The notes: generated by a model not told the origin, from the sequence alone. 57,676 nt of DNA from an uncultured Synechococcus sp. (GCA_913050565.1 CAJWZW010000004.1:1-57676); one strand, 5' to 3'. Positions 10,715 to 20,750 are shown, counted from the stretch's first letter. Numbers and translations are program-made.

Positions 10715-12562
10715 CTATTGAAGCTGAGCTCCCGGATAGCCCCTCGGGGTAATCAGTCTTCCATCGCATTCCTTTGTACTGCTGTTGCCGATCAGCACCA
10801 GAGTCAACATGTCCACGGTTTCAGGATCCAGTGCTCCCAAAGTTGTGATCCTGAGATCCTCTTCGGCCCGACCCAATTGACGGGCCAGCAGCACCGGCGT
10901 CTGTAGCTGACGGTGTTTCAGAAGCAATTCCCGAGCACGACCCAGTTGCCAGTCGCGGTCCTGCGAACGCGGGTTGTACAGCGCGACAACGAAGTCGCCT
11001 GCCGCCGCCGCATTCAGCCTCCGCTCGATCACCGACCAGGGGGTGAGGCGATCACTGAGGCTCACGGTGCAGAAGTCATGCATCAACGGTGCCCCGGCGC
11101 GGGCGGCAGCCAGCTGCAAAGCGGAAATCCCAGGGTGCACCTGAAAAGCAGGTCGGTTCTGCTCTGGTTGCTGAAGCCAGAGGTCGAGGGCCAAACCAGC
11201 CATTCCGTAAATGCCGCTGTCTCCGGATGAAATCAGAGCAACTTTCGCCCCCTGCTGGGCCAGAGAAAGAGCCTCTGCGCAGCGATCCCATTCCCTGGTC
11301 AGCTGTCCTTCAAGACGCAGCTGATGGACCTCTCGCAAAGGTTCCAGGAGATCGAGATAAAGCCCGTATCCCACCCAGACCGTGCATCGGGCCAGTGCCG
11401 TTCTGGCATCGCCACTCAACAGTGCAGGATCGCCGGGGCCGCTGCCGATCAGGTGGAGTTCACCCCGCTGGGGTGCGAAGGGCTCAACAGCCTCTGCGAT
11501 GGCCACGGTGACCGCTCCTTTCTCATCACCCTCCGGTCCTTTGGCGCGTGCATGCACGATGCGCTTGGTCAGGCGAAGCTTTCCGCCCCGGCCTGCGGCC
11601 AGCAGAGCAGAGGCTTCCGCCACCGATGCGGTTCCCATCTCTCTCAACACCACGTCTGAAGGGCTGGGAACAGAAACGTCCTGCAGCGAGGCGGCGTCGT
11701 AGGTCCGGAACGGCCATCGACGGGTTTCCGTGAGCACCTGGAGGGCTGCCTCATCAGCTTTGCGATCGATGCTGGCCAGACCAGCCACCGCTTCCAAGGC
11801 CAGTCCGGCTTCCTCGAGTGCCTCCCGGATGGCGCGTTCCACAAGATTCAGACTGGTTCCACGCTCGCAGCCCACCCCCAGCCAGAGGCTGGCCGGATGC
11901 CAGGAACAGCCATTTCTCTGTTCCGATCCGATCCAGAGATCCGGCGGTGTCTCGGCCGCAACCGGTTCAATCCGGCTGTGCAGCGTCTGCCAGGCGCTCA
12001 GTCCCTGACTCTGATGAACAGTCACCTTGACGTTGCTGACCTGATGCTGCATCAGGAGACGCCAGGATTCGATGGACCCACTGCGTCGCCAGCCCCAGGC
12101 CTCTCCAAAGGCATCGAGGGCAAGGCGTCCCTCGCTGGCACATGCCCCTGTCAGGACGGCTGAACCCTGCAGCTCGGCAGCCAGCTCCCTGGCCCTCTGC
12201 TCCGCTCCACCGTGATGACCACCAAGCAAGGGGATGACCCAGTGACCACCGGGATCAAGAACCAGCACAGCTGGATCCCTGTCCTTTCCTTGAAGAAGCG
12301 GTGCGATCAATCGGGTGACCGCACCCACCGCACCCACCACCAGCAACGTTTCCCCGGCATGCCAGTGGAGCTTCAGAAGCTCTGCAGCACGACCCTCCGT
12401 TCTGGTGATGGCCGTCGCCTGTCCATGCAGTTTGAGGCGGTCCAGCAATGGTTGGCTGGCCGGGGACAGACCGAGTGCCAGGGACGCTGGTCCTGAACGA
12501 GGAGACAAAGAAGTCAGTTGATGGAGGTTGGTCAGGAACTCAGGGTTGTCGCAGACGTCCAT
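10715..12562 (-). CDS. cobJ: CbiG-CobJ fusion (cobalamin corrin-ring enzyme)
   Basis: Bifunctional corrin-ring enzyme. About residues 1-370 look like CbiG, the cobalt-precorrin-5A hydrolase ('LLVVGAVGAVTRLIAPLL', 'GGHHGGAEQRAREL', 'LWLGVGCERGTS', 'ASIDRKADE'). About 375-610 are a tetrapyrrole methylase of the CobJ/CbiH type, precorrin-3B C17-methyltransferase ('LHLIGSGPGDPALLS', 'VALISSGDSGIYGMAG', 'PGISALQLAAARAG', 'LYNPRSQ'). The two act close together in cobamide synthesis. I use the ATG at 12562; the ORF track uses GTG at 12568. Its start overlaps the end of the upstream gene by 23 bp, so the two are probably cotranscribed. The next stop-to-feature gap is 53 bp to tRNA-Pro. Confidence 0.93.
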   Translation of the reverse strand: MDVCDNPEFLTNLHQLTSLSPRSGPASLALGLSPASQPLLDRLKLHGQATAITRTEGRAAELLKLHWHAGETLLVVGAVGAVTRLIAPLLQGKDRDPAVLVLDPGGHWVIPLLGGHHGGAEQRARELAAELQGSAVLTGACASEGRLALDAFGEAWGWRRSGSIESWRLLMQHQVSNVKVTVHQSQGLSAWQTLHSRIEPVAAETPPDLWIGSEQRNGCSWHPASLWLGVGCERGTSLNLVERAIREALEEAGLALEAVAGLASIDRKADEAALQVLTETRRWPFRTYDAASLQDVSVPSPSDVVLREMGTASVAEASALLAAGRGGKLRLTKRIVHARAKGPEGDEKGAVTVAIAEAVEPFAPQRGELHLIGSGPGDPALLSGDARTALARCTVWVGYGLYLDLLEPLREVHQLRLEGQLTREWDRCAEALSLAQQGAKVALISSGDSGIYGMAGLALDLWLQQPEQNRPAFQVHPGISALQLAAARAGAPLMHDFCTVSLSDRLTPWSVIERRLNAAAAGDFVVALYNPRSQDRDWQLGRARELLLKHRQLQTPVLLARQLGRAEEDLRITTLGALDPETVDMLTLVLIGNSSTKECDGRLITPRGYPGAQLQ

Positions 12563-13958
12563 CTGCACTCAGCTGCTCCCGAGCCGATCCTCCCAGGCTG
12601 GATCGCGGGCGCAACACTGGTTCGTCGGCCTTGAGCTCAGGGGCTGCAGGGGGATTCAGAGGTTGTTGCGGCGAGGGCGCTTCCGTGGCTGGTGGCTGTT
12701 CAGCAGGAGGCTGTTCGGCAAGAGGTTTTTCTGAAGGTGGTTGATCCGTCAACGATTGTTCCGTCAGTGGCTGTTTCCCTGGCGGGATGTCCGCAGGGGG
12801 TGGTTCCGAAAGATTTGGTTCTGTTTCAGTTTCTTCAGCAGTGATGGCTGGTGCCTGGGTCAGAGCCTGCTGGCCGAGCGGTCCACTGGAGTCACTCTCT
12901 CCTTCATCGGGCTTGGCTGCCTCAGGTTCAACTCGGATCGGATCAGCGTTGTCCTGGATGGGAAGAGCCGCGTCCGGTTCGACGTCGATCGGCAACGCAT
13001 CGTCTTCTGCGGGTTCTGCCTCCACAACCTCAGGATCTGGATCTCCACTCAGTCGCCGGAGGGTCTCCTCCGTCATGCGCTCCTTCAACCAGGCCGGTTG
13101 TCTGCCGCGGGCCGGCTCCAGTCGGATCAGGTGGTTGTTGAACACCGGTTGAAGGGGGTCCCCACGGCCATCGAGCAGTTCCATCTGCAGGATGGCTCCA
13201 CCACTGCCGCCGTTCCCCTTGAGCCAGAGAGCGTCCTGACGATCGGCCAGGAAGCTGTCGCCATCCAGGCTGATGCGAACCCTCCAGCGTGCATCGCCGT
13301 CCCGGAGGTTCTGCAGGGGCGCATTCCAGAGCATCCAGTCGAGCAGCAGCGGCTGATGATTGATCTGCTCTGCGTCGAGATTGGGAACCAGCCAGGGCTC
13401 ATCGGACCGGGGCTGGGTCCCTTCAAGCCGCTCCCATTGATGAAGTTGCCACTGCAGGGATGCTCCGGCGCTCTTGACGGCTTCTCCCCAGGGGTAAGCA
13501 GCCCAGGCCGCGAATCTGTGGCTTCCCGGGGTGAGGTCATCCAATCGAACCGTTAGGCGGTTGTTGATCACCTCGTCAATGCGGATCAGCGGTCGGTCAT
13601 CCACCTGGATCGCCACGTGGGGACCGATGCCCAGGCCTGGGTCACGGCTGACGGGCCAGTCCTCGATGGCCAGCGTCAGTTCAAGGCTGGATGCTTTGTT
13701 GATGCTGTCGTCCTTCGGGGTCAGCAGTCGCAGCTGCGGTCGCCGGTTGCTCAATCGCTGTTTGATCTCCTGCGTTCCACCCGGTGGAGCCACTTCCTGC
13801 AGCCGGCTTGAACTGGGAGGCGTGACCCGCAGCTCCTCCGACGTTTCACGGTTTCTGTTCATCCACCCTGGCAGCGCTGAAGCGGGGGACTGCGTGCCAA
13901 TGAACAGCAGGCCTGCGAGAAGGACCCCAAGCAGTGGCTTCAGGCCAGGGCGAGGCAT
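12540..13958 (-). CDS. Putative secreted Pro/Glu-rich protein
   Basis: No family recognised. From the ATG at 13958 it is about 472 residues; the ORF track begins six codons earlier at a GTG. The N-terminus 'MPRPGLKPLLGVLLAGLLFI' followed by an Ala-rich site ('SPASA-LPGW') looks like a Sec signal peptide. Residues about 60-290 form a globular, beta-rich segment ('TPGSHRFAAWAAYPWGEAVK'). The last 170 residues are low complexity, acidic then proline-rich, with loose five-residue units such as 'PLAEQ', 'PPAEQ', 'PPATE', which suggests a flexible cell-envelope linker. It sits directly upstream of cobJ and overlaps it, but no link to cobamide synthesis is visible. Confidence 0.75.
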   Translation of the reverse strand: MPRPGLKPLLGVLLAGLLFIGTQSPASALPGWMNRNRETSEELRVTPPSSSRLQEVAPPGGTQEIKQRLSNRRPQLRLLTPKDDSINKASSLELTLAIEDWPVSRDPGLGIGPHVAIQVDDRPLIRIDEVINNRLTVRLDDLTPGSHRFAAWAAYPWGEAVKSAGASLQWQLHQWERLEGTQPRSDEPWLVPNLDAEQINHQPLLLDWMLWNAPLQNLRDGDARWRVRISLDGDSFLADRQDALWLKGNGGSGGAILQMELLDGRGDPLQPVFNNHLIRLEPARGRQPAWLKERMTEETLRRLSGDPDPEVVEAEPAEDDALPIDVEPDAALPIQDNADPIRVEPEAAKPDEGESDSSGPLGQQALTQAPAITAEETETEPNLSEPPPADIPPGKQPLTEQSLTDQPPSEKPLAEQPPAEQPPATEAPSPQQPLNPPAAPELKADEPVLRPRSSLGGSAREQLSADGRLRQP

Positions 13959-14021
13959 GACAGGTGGGTACGGCACTCCGAATCATTGTGCCCAGAGCTG
14001 TGGAGGAAATCTGAATAAGTG

Positions 14022-14061
14022 ACAAACAAGCCCTCTAAATAAAGAGATTTTTGTTGATTTG
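14022..14061. promoter_or_regulatory. AT-rich imperfect dyad upstream of psaA
   Basis: In the 409-bp divergent gap, 'CTCT-AAATAA-AGAG' forms an inner inverted repeat flanked by 'AACAA' and 'TTGTT'. It is strikingly AT-rich against GC-rich surroundings and lies about 310 bp before the psaA start. It could be a regulator-binding site or part of the promoter region. No consensus HLR1 pair was found. The call is weak. Confidence 0.3.
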
Positions 14062-14299
14062 TGGCTGGATCTGAGCTGTTTTGGTTGATAACGAGCCTTG
14101 TGCAGACACCAGTGAGCGACAGGCCCTCAACGGGATTTAACCTTTGTAACTCGCCGACCGTTCTGCCCACGTCCCGCTCCTATGCTCTACGCAGCGGTCC
14201 CCTCTTTGGGGCCCTAGCCTCAGTGCAGCAAAGGAGTTCCGACTCTTACGCAGTGCTGTCGCCCGGATCATGCACCCTTGTGGAGCGTGGCCCGGGGCC

Positions 14300-14368
14300 C
14301 CAGCGGACCTCGGTTCGCTGGAGGGGTGGCCCTCCACCTCGAATCCCGTCCCTCGAGGAACGACTCGA
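14300..14368 (+). ncRNA. Structured psaA leader (psaA RNA motif candidate)
   Basis: Three consecutive hairpins lie just before psaA. Hairpin 1 (14300-14321) pairs 'CCAGCGGAC' with 'GTTCGCTGG', 9 bp with one G-U, and a CUCG loop. Hairpin 2 (14323-14340) pairs 'GGGGTGG' with 'CCACCTC' around CCCU. Hairpin 3 (14353-14368) pairs 'TCGAG' with 'CTCGA'; it covers the 'GAGG' Shine-Dalgarno and touches the A of the ATG. From memory, a cyanobacterial psaA RNA motif with three hairpins upstream of psaAB has been described, and this fits its position. A cis-regulatory role in translation is inference. Confidence 0.6.
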
Positions 14369-16671
14369 TGACCATCAGCCCACCGGAGCGTGGGAGTGAC
14401 GCAAAAAGCCAGGTCGAGAAGGTTGACAATCCCGCAACCTTCGAGCTGTTCGGTAAGCCCGGACACTTTGACCGCGCTCTAGCGAAGGGTCCCAAAACCA
14501 CAACCTGGGTTTGGAACCTTCACGCCAACGCTCACGACTTCGACGCTCACACGAGTGACCTGCAAGAGGTCTCTCGGCGGATTTTCTCCGCACACTTCGG
14601 CCATCTGGCCGTGATCTTTATCTGGCTGAGCGGCGCCTTCTTCCACGGTGCCCGCTTCTCCAACTATTCCGGCTGGCTTGCTGATCCCACCCACGTCAAG
14701 CCAAGTGCTCAGCAGGTCTGGGCCATTTTCGGCCAGGAAATTCTCAACGGTGACATGGGTGCCGGATTCCAAGGCATCCAGATCACCTCAGGCCTGTTCC
14801 ACGTCTGGCGTGGATGGGGCATCACCAGCGAAACCCAGCTCATGGCTCTGGCCATCGGTGCGCTGGTGATGGCCGGGCTCATGCTCAACGCCGGTGTTTT
14901 CCACTACCACAAGGCAGCACCAAAGCTGGAGTGGTTCCAGAACGTTGAGTCGATGCTGAATCACCACCTGGCAGGTCTGCTGGGTCTTGGTTCACTCTCC
15001 TGGACAGGGCACCTGATTCATGTGTCTGTTCCCACCACAAAGTTGATGGATGCCATTGATGCCGGCGAGCCGCTGGTGCTGAATGGCAAAACCATCGCTT
15101 CCGTGGCGGATATTCCTCTCCCTCACGACTTCTTCAGTCAGGACCTGCTTGCGCAGCTCTACCCAGGCTTCAGTGCCGGTGTAGGAGCCTTCTTCTCAGG
15201 CAACTGGGCTGCGTACAGCGATTTCCTCACCTTCAAAGGTGGTCTGAATCCGGTGACCGGAAGTCTCTGGATGACCGACATCGCCCATCACCATCTGGCG
15301 ATCGCGGTTCTCTTCATCGTGGCCGGTCACATGTACCGCACGAACTGGGGGATCGGTCACTCCATCAAAGAGATCCTTGAAGGTCAGAAGGGCGATCCCC
15401 TTCTCTTCCCAGCCTCCAACGGTCACGACGGCCTTTACGAGTTCATGACGACCTCCTGGCATGCCCAGCTGGCCGTGAACCTGGCCCTTTTGGGCTCCCT
15501 GAGCATCATCGTTGCTCAGCACATGTATGCCATGCCTCCCTACGCATACATGGCGATCGACTACCCCACCCAGATTGGACTTTTCACCCACCACATCTGG
15601 ATCGGCGGTTTCCTGATCGTCGGAGCTGGCGCTCATGCCGCCATCGCGATGGTCCGTGATTACGACCCTGCCAAGCACATCGACAACGTGCTCGACAGAG
15701 TGCTGAAGGCAAGAGACGCCATCATCAGTCACCTCAACTGGGTCTGCATCTGGCTCGGAGCCCACAGCTTCGGTCTGTATATCCACAACGACACGATGCG
15801 TGCCCTGGGTCGCCCTCAGGACATGTTCAGCGACAAGGCGATCTCGATCCAGCCGATCTTTGCGCAGTGGATCCAGAACGTGCATGCCTCAGCAGCCGGC
15901 AGCACCGCTCCCAATGCCCTCGCCGGTGTGAGCGAAGTGTTCAACGGTTCAGTGGTTGCAGTCGGCGGCAAGGTCGCCGCCGCTCCCATGCCGCTCGGCA
16001 CCGCCGACTTCATGGTCCACCACATCCACGCCTTCACGATTCACGTGACGGTGCTGATCCTGCTGAAGGGCGTTCTCTACGCCCGCAGTTCACGACTGAT
16101 TCCAGACAAGGCAAATCTGGGTTTCCGTTTCTCTTGCGACGGCCCCGGTCGTGGTGGCACCTGCCAGGTGTCTGCCTGGGACCACGTGTTCCTCGGCCTG
16201 TTCTGGATGTACAACTCCCTTTCGGTTGTCATCTTCCACTTCTCCTGGAAGATGCAAAGCGATATCTGGGGGACGGTGAATGCCAACGGTTCAGTTGCGC
16301 ACATCACCAATGGCAACTTTGCCAACAGCGCCATCACCATCAATGGCTGGCTGCGTGACTTCCTGTGGGCTCAGGCCGTTCAGGTGATCAACAGCTATGG
16401 CTCGAACACGGCTGCCTACGGGATCATGTTCCTGGGTGCCCACTTCATCTTCGCCTTCAGCCTGATGTTCCTGTTCAGCGGCCGCGGCTACTGGCAGGAG
16501 CTGATTGAGTCCATCGTCTGGGCTCACAACAAGCTGAAGGTGGCTCCCGCCATCCAGCCCCGTGCTCTTTCCATCATCCAAGGCCGTGCCGTGGGTGTTG
16601 CCCATTACCTTTTGGGCGGAATTGCGACCACGTGGGCCTTCTTCCACGCCCACATTCTTGTGGTCGGCTGA
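14368..16671 (+). CDS. psaA: Photosystem I P700 apoprotein A1
   Basis: Core reaction-centre subunit that, with PsaB, binds P700, most of the core chlorophylls and the Fx cluster in the thylakoid membrane. I start at the ATG at 14368 ('MTISPPERG'), giving 767 residues, the normal PsaA length; the ORF-track start 30 codons upstream lies in the structured leader. The Fx-ligand loop '[10 protein letters not shown]' is near residue 590. Many histidines in hydrophobic helices ('[20 protein letters not shown]') fit chlorophyll ligation. It is the first gene of psaAB, with 22 bp to psaB. Confidence 0.98.
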   Translation: MTISPPERGSDAKSQVEKVDNPATFELFGKPGHFDRALAKGPKTTTWVWNLHANAHDFDAHTSDLQEVSRRIFSAHFGHLAVIFIWLSGAFFHGARFSNYSGWLADPTHVKPSAQQVWAIFGQEILNGDMGAGFQGIQITSGLFHVWRGWGITSETQLMALAIGALVMAGLMLNAGVFHYHKAAPKLEWFQNVESMLNHHLAGLLGLGSLSWTGHLIHVSVPTTKLMDAIDAGEPLVLNGKTIASVADIPLPHDFFSQDLLAQLYPGFSAGVGAFFSGNWAAYSDFLTFKGGLNPVTGSLWMTDIAHHHLAIAVLFIVAGHMYRTNWGIGHSIKEILEGQKGDPLLFPASNGHDGLYEFMTTSWHAQLAVNLALLGSLSIIVAQHMYAMPPYAYMAIDYPTQIGLFTHHIWIGGFLIVGAGAHAAIAMVRDYDPAKHIDNVLDRVLKARDAIISHLNWVCIWLGAHSFGLYIHNDTMRALGRPQDMFSDKAISIQPIFAQWIQNVHASAAGSTAPNALAGVSEVFNGSVVAVGGKVAAAPMPLGTADFMVHHIHAFTIHVTVLILLKGVLYARSSRLIPDKANLGFRFSCDGPGRGGTCQVSAWDHVFLGLFWMYNSLSVVIFHFSWKMQSDIWGTVNANGSVAHITNGNFANSAITINGWLRDFLWAQAVQVINSYGSNTAAYGIMFLGAHFIFAFSLMFLFSGRGYWQELIESIVWAHNKLKVAPAIQPRALSIIQGRAVGVAHYLLGGIATTWAFFHAHILVVG

Positions 16672-16693
16672 CCTCACCTGACCTTCCCCTCTA

Positions 16694-18907
16694 ATGGCAA
16701 CGAAATTTCCTTCGTTCAGCCAGGGTCTGGCCCAGGACCCGACAACCCGCCGTATCTGGTACGGAATCGCCACGGCTCACGACTTCGAGAGCCATGACGG
16801 AATGACGGAGGAGCGCCTCTATCAGAAGCTCTTCTCCACCCATTTCGGTCACCTTGCGATCATCGGCCTGTGGGTGTCTGGAAACCTGTTCCACATCGCC
16901 TGGCAGGGCAACTTCGAGCAGTGGGTCGCCGACCCGTTGCACGTGCGCCCCATCGCTCACGCAATCTGGGATCCCCACTTCGGTGAAGGAGCCATCAAGG
17001 CCTTCACCCAGGCGGGTGCTTCCTCCCCGGTGAACATTGCATTCTCCGGTCTGTACCACTGGTGGTACACGATCGGCATGCGCACCAACACAGAGCTGTA
17101 TCAGGGTTCCATCTTCATGATGATCCTGTCGGCCTGGGCGCTGTTCGCCGGCTGGCTGCATCTTCAGCCCAAGTTCCGTCCTTCTCTGGCCTGGTTCAAA
17201 AACGCCGAGTCGCGACTGAACCACCACCTCGCGGTTCTTTTCGGATTCAGTTCGATCGCCTGGACCGGTCACCTGGTTCACGTCGCGATCCCCGAAGCCC
17301 GCGGTCAGCACGTCGGCTGGGACAACTTCCTCAATGTGCTGCCCCACCCTGCAGGTCTCGGTCCCTTCTTCACCGGTAACTGGGCTGTTTATGCCCAGAA
17401 CCCTGATTCCCTGACTCAGGCGTTCGGAAGTTCAGAGGGTGCCGGCACCGCAATCCTCACCTTCCTTGGTGGATTCCATCCCCAGAGTGAAGCGTTGTGG
17501 CTGACCGACATCGCTCACCACCACCTGGCCATCGGTTGCCTCTTCGTGATCGCCGGTCACATGTACCGGACCAACTTCGGGATCGGTCACTCCATCAAGG
17601 AGATTCTGGAAACCCACAACCCTCCGAAGGGCACTCCTGGTGACCTCGGTGCTGGTCACAGGGGTCTTTACGACACCATCAACAACAGTCTGCACTTCCA
17701 GCTTGGCCTCGCACTCGCCTCCCTTGGCGTTGTGACCAGCCTGGTTGCTCAGCACATGTACGCGATGCCGTCGTATGCCTTCATCGCGAAGGACTACACA
17801 ACCCAGGCAGCTCTTTACACCCACCACCAGTACATCGCCATCGCTCTGATGTGCGGTGCCTTTGCCCACGGTGCGATCTTCTTCATCCGTGACTACGACC
17901 CCGAGGCCAACAAGGACAATGTCCTGGCCCGGATGCTCGAGCACAAAGAAGCGATCATCAGCCACCTGAGCTGGGTCTCTCTGTTCCTTGGTTTCCATAC
18001 CCTCGGCCTCTACGTCCACAACGACGTGGTTGTCGCCTTCGGTACCCCTGAGAAACAGATCCTGGTGGAACCTGTCTTCGCGCAGTTCGTCCAGGCCGCT
18101 TCCGGTAAGGCGATCTACGGCTTTGATGTGCTCCTTTCCAACGCATCGAGCTCCGCCAGCCTTGCGTCCCAGAACATTCCCGGTGACCACTACTGGCTGG
18201 ATGCCATCAACGGCAACACAGACGTGTTCCTGCCGATCGGGCCCGGCGACTTCCTTGTTCACCATGCGATCGCTCTGGGCCTGCACACCACCACCCTCAT
18301 CCTTGTGAAGGGTGCGCTGGATGCCCGTGGTTCCAAGTTGATGCCTGACAAGAAGGACTTCGGCTACTCCTTCCCCTGCGATGGACCCGGACGAGGTGGC
18401 ACCTGCGATATCTCAGCCTGGGATGCCTTCTATCTGGCTGTCTTCTGGGCTTTGAACACAGTGGGTTGGCTCACCTTCTACTGGCACTGGAAACACCTGG
18501 CCATCTGGTCCGGCAACGTTGCTCAGTTCAATGAATCCAGCACCTATCTGATGGGCTGGTTCCGTGACTACCTCTGGCTTAATTCCTCCCAGCTGATTAA
18601 CGGTTACAACCCCTTCGGTAGTAACAACCTTGCAGTCTGGGCCTGGATGTTCCTCTTTGGTCACCTGGTCTGGGCAACCGGTTTCATGTTCCTGATCTCC
18701 TGGAGGGGGTACTGGCAGGAGCTGATTGAGACCATCGTCTGGGCTCATCAGCGCAGCCCCATCGCCAACATGATGGGTTACCGCGACAAGCCTGTTGCTC
18801 TCTCGATTGTCCAGGCACGTGTTGTTGGCCTCGCCCACTTCACCGTCGGCTATGTGTTGACTTATGCGGCATTCCTGATCGCATCGACTTCAGGAAAATT
18901 CGGCTGA
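16694..18907 (+). CDS. psaB: Photosystem I P700 apoprotein A2
   Basis: Partner of PsaA in the photosystem I heterodimer. It is 737 residues, beginning '[16 protein letters not shown]', with the same Fx-ligand motif '[10 protein letters not shown]' near residue 562 and the paired '[20 protein letters not shown]' region. It is paralogous to psaA throughout. It follows psaA by 22 bp and is followed by a strong intrinsic terminator, so psaAB forms a two-gene operon. Confidence 0.98.
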   Translation: MATKFPSFSQGLAQDPTTRRIWYGIATAHDFESHDGMTEERLYQKLFSTHFGHLAIIGLWVSGNLFHIAWQGNFEQWVADPLHVRPIAHAIWDPHFGEGAIKAFTQAGASSPVNIAFSGLYHWWYTIGMRTNTELYQGSIFMMILSAWALFAGWLHLQPKFRPSLAWFKNAESRLNHHLAVLFGFSSIAWTGHLVHVAIPEARGQHVGWDNFLNVLPHPAGLGPFFTGNWAVYAQNPDSLTQAFGSSEGAGTAILTFLGGFHPQSEALWLTDIAHHHLAIGCLFVIAGHMYRTNFGIGHSIKEILETHNPPKGTPGDLGAGHRGLYDTINNSLHFQLGLALASLGVVTSLVAQHMYAMPSYAFIAKDYTTQAALYTHHQYIAIALMCGAFAHGAIFFIRDYDPEANKDNVLARMLEHKEAIISHLSWVSLFLGFHTLGLYVHNDVVVAFGTPEKQILVEPVFAQFVQAASGKAIYGFDVLLSNASSSASLASQNIPGDHYWLDAINGNTDVFLPIGPGDFLVHHAIALGLHTTTLILVKGALDARGSKLMPDKKDFGYSFPCDGPGRGGTCDISAWDAFYLAVFWALNTVGWLTFYWHWKHLAIWSGNVAQFNESSTYLMGWFRDYLWLNSSQLINGYNPFGSNNLAVWAWMFLFGHLVWATGFMFLISWRGYWQELIETIVWAHQRSPIANMMGYRDKPVALSIVQARVVGLAHFTVGYVLTYAAFLIASTSGKFG

Positions 18908-18952
18908 TCGTTTTCAGTCCTTTTCTTCCTGACGAATACGGCCTAATCAATG

Positions 18953-18982
18953 ACCCGTCCGGTTGACCGGACGGGTTTTTTT
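18953..18982 (+). terminator. Intrinsic terminator of psaAB
   Basis: A perfect 10-bp stem, 'ACCCGTCCGG' and 'CCGGACGGGT' around a TTGA loop, followed directly by a run of T. It begins 45 bp after the psaB stop and ends before the next gene starts at 19008. Confidence 0.95.
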
Positions 18983-19007
18983 ATGCTCTTGATGATCAGG
19001 AAAGTGC

Positions 19008-19775
19008 ATGTCGGATCAGTGGACCCGGTTTCAGCGGAACCTTGGTGTCTGGCAGGGACGGTTCAGCACTTTCGATCAACAACTACGGCTGAAACATGTT
19101 CAGCCGTCTGAACTGACGTTGTCCCTGGCGCCATCGGGTTCAAGTATTGATCTTGAACTGCTCTTCTGGCCAAAACAGGAGGAAGAGTGCCTTGCTGCAC
19201 CATCGGGTGATCCGGTGAAGCGGATCAGCCAAAGCTTCAGCAGCCTGCAACCTGAGCTGTGTTTTTTCCCCACCGGGAGTTTTTGCCGTGGGTCGTTGTT
19301 CATTGCGCCTTTTTCTCAGGCCTGGTCGCGTCCATTTGCGGAATTCGGGTTCCTTTTCCGGGACAGGCGTCATCGCCTTGTTCTGCTCTGGGATGGTTCG
19401 GGTCGTTTGGATCGAATCGTGTTGATCCGTGAGTTTCTTGCCGGCAGCGATGCTGTGGAGCTCCCTGGATTCAAGACTGAGATGCTTCTGGGTGACTGGT
19501 GTTCAGACCAGACCAGTCGGCTGTCCGGAGTTGCGGACGATCATTCCAACGCCATCCGTCGCGGGATGACCGTTGAAGCTGATATTCATCAGGCTCTGCT
19601 TCCACTCCCCGATGGTGGGGCTGTCCGAGCTCCATTGTCTCTGGCCGATTCCAGTGAACTGGTGATCGAGGCCTGGTGGTGCAGCCGCGCCGATCGAATT
19701 GAGCGAATTGTTCGGCGTTACGACAAACATGGCACCTGGGTCGGCGCCGATCAACAGCTGTTGACGCGTGAATGA
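19008..19775 (+). CDS. DUF3598-like protein
   Basis: 255 residues, soluble, no signal peptide or membrane segment. The opening 'WTRFQRNLGVWQGRFSTFD' resembles the N-terminus of cyanobacterial DUF3598 proteins, which are thought to have a lipocalin-like barrel. The repeated patterns 'NLGVWQGRFS' near the start and 'EMLLGDWCSDQTSRLSG' near residue 160 suggest two related halves. Function is not known. It starts 25 bp after the psaAB terminator with 'CAGGAAAG' as a possible ribosome-binding site. Its end forms a hairpin with the stop of the convergent cupin gene. Confidence 0.68.
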   Translation: MSDQWTRFQRNLGVWQGRFSTFDQQLRLKHVQPSELTLSLAPSGSSIDLELLFWPKQEEECLAAPSGDPVKRISQSFSSLQPELCFFPTGSFCRGSLFIAPFSQAWSRPFAEFGFLFRDRRHRLVLLWDGSGRLDRIVLIREFLAGSDAVELPGFKTEMLLGDWCSDQTSRLSGVADDHSNAIRRGMTVEADIHQALLPLPDGGAVRAPLSLADSSELVIEAWWCSRADRIERIVRRYDKHGTWVGADQQLLTRE

Positions 19776-19793
19776 GCCGATTTCAACGGCTCA
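19773..19793. terminator. Symmetric hairpin spanning two convergent stop codons
   Basis: 'TGAGCCG-ATTTCAA-CGGCTCA' is a 7-bp perfect inverted repeat. Its ends contain the TGA stop codons of the DUF3598-like gene (plus) and the cupin gene (minus). It lacks a T-tract on both strands, so it is at best a weak bidirectional terminator or an RNA-stability element. Confidence 0.45.
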
Positions 19794-20750
19794 GGGATTG
19801 TTGGAATGACGGCCCTGGCCACCTGATCGGCTGAAGGCGATGTCCAAGGTCCGGAGATAGGTGTGCAGACCAGCGTCCTGAATCGGCAGCACATAGGCAT
19901 CGGCACCGGATTCATTGTGGTGTGAATGCCAGTATCCAGGTGGCGTCACGAAGGCGGCTCCCGCAACCCAGTCCTCGCGATGCCCGTTGCGGATCATCCC
20001 ATTGTCATCCAGTTCCGTACCGATCAGCGTGTAGCAACCGGGTTTGCAGGCCACCGCAAAATCCAGGGCGATCGACTGGTGCCGGTGTGGCCGTTGCACC
20101 TGACCTGCCGGCAGGATGCCGAGCATGGCCCATAAGGTGTGGGTCACGGTGCGCGTCTGAGGGAATGCATCGTTTCCGAGCAGCACACTGACTCGGTTCG
20201 CATTGGCCCCACGGGGATTTCGGGCGATGGCATCCAGTTCAGCCCGGGCGTCACGGTGGCTGTAGAAGCAGGGCTCAAACACCGGTTTCACCGTGCTGAC
20301 GCCCAGGTAACGCAGCAGAGGTGCGTCATGCACCCAATACAGACCCGCTGGTGCATCACTGCTGTGAATCGCTTCTCCCCCAGCAGGCAGTACGAAGATG
20401 TCGCCAGCTGCCCAATGGAAGGTCTGCCCGCATGCCTGTGTGCGGCCTGTGCCCCGTGCCACGAAAAACAGCTGGCTGGTGGCGTCGGCACTGGTTCTCA
20501 GGGACTCTCCATCCAGTCGAATGAAGTTTCCGCAGAGCGAGGGACCTGTAGCAGGACCTTCACAATTCAGTTCCTCACTTAGATCAAGTGGCCTGATCTC
20601 GCTGCCTGTCTGATCGAAGAAGCTGGCCGGAAAACACCGATAAGGGATGGTGCTGATCAACCCCTTCTGCAGTGGGTTGGCCGCCGAGCTGTAGTCGAAA
20701 AACTGGGCCTGGGAGCTTGTGGGAGTGCCCGCCTGCCTGGTTACCGTCAT
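19791..20750 (-). CDS. Bicupin (gentisate dioxygenase-like) protein
   Basis: Starting at the ATG at 20748-20750 ('MTVTRQAG') it has 319 residues; the longer ORF-track start would overlap the RND pump gene and looks spurious. Two cupin-like halves are visible. The first is 'SQLFFVARGTGRTQACGQ' with 'WAAGDIFVLPAGGEAIH'. The second is 'LPAGQVQRPHRHQSIALDF' with 'WVAGAAFVTPPGYWHSHHN'. The clustered histidines of the second half could bind a metal. The overall layout resembles gentisate 1,2-dioxygenase-type bicupins, but the substrate cannot be read from the sequence. It is 106 bp downstream of the RND pump on the same strand. Confidence 0.75.
   Translation of the reverse strand: MTVTRQAGTPTSSQAQFFDYSSAANPLQKGLISTIPYRCFPASFFDQTGSEIRPLDLSEELNCEGPATGPSLCGNFIRLDGESLRTSADATSQLFFVARGTGRTQACGQTFHWAAGDIFVLPAGGEAIHSSDAPAGLYWVHDAPLLRYLGVSTVKPVFEPCFYSHRDARAELDAIARNPRGANANRVSVLLGNDAFPQTRTVTHTLWAMLGILPAGQVQRPHRHQSIALDFAVACKPGCYTLIGTELDDNGMIRNGHREDWVAGAAFVTPPGYWHSHHNESGADAYVLPIQDAGLHTYLRTLDIAFSRSGGQGRHSNNP

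Noticed and set aside
12660-12790. Short repeats as a mobile or CRISPR element
   Set aside because: They encode the Pro/Glu-rich tail of the secreted protein and are imperfect and in frame.
14199-14211. CCCC/GGGG hairpin in the psaA upstream region as a terminator
   Set aside because: Only four base pairs, with a mismatch outside and no T-tract.
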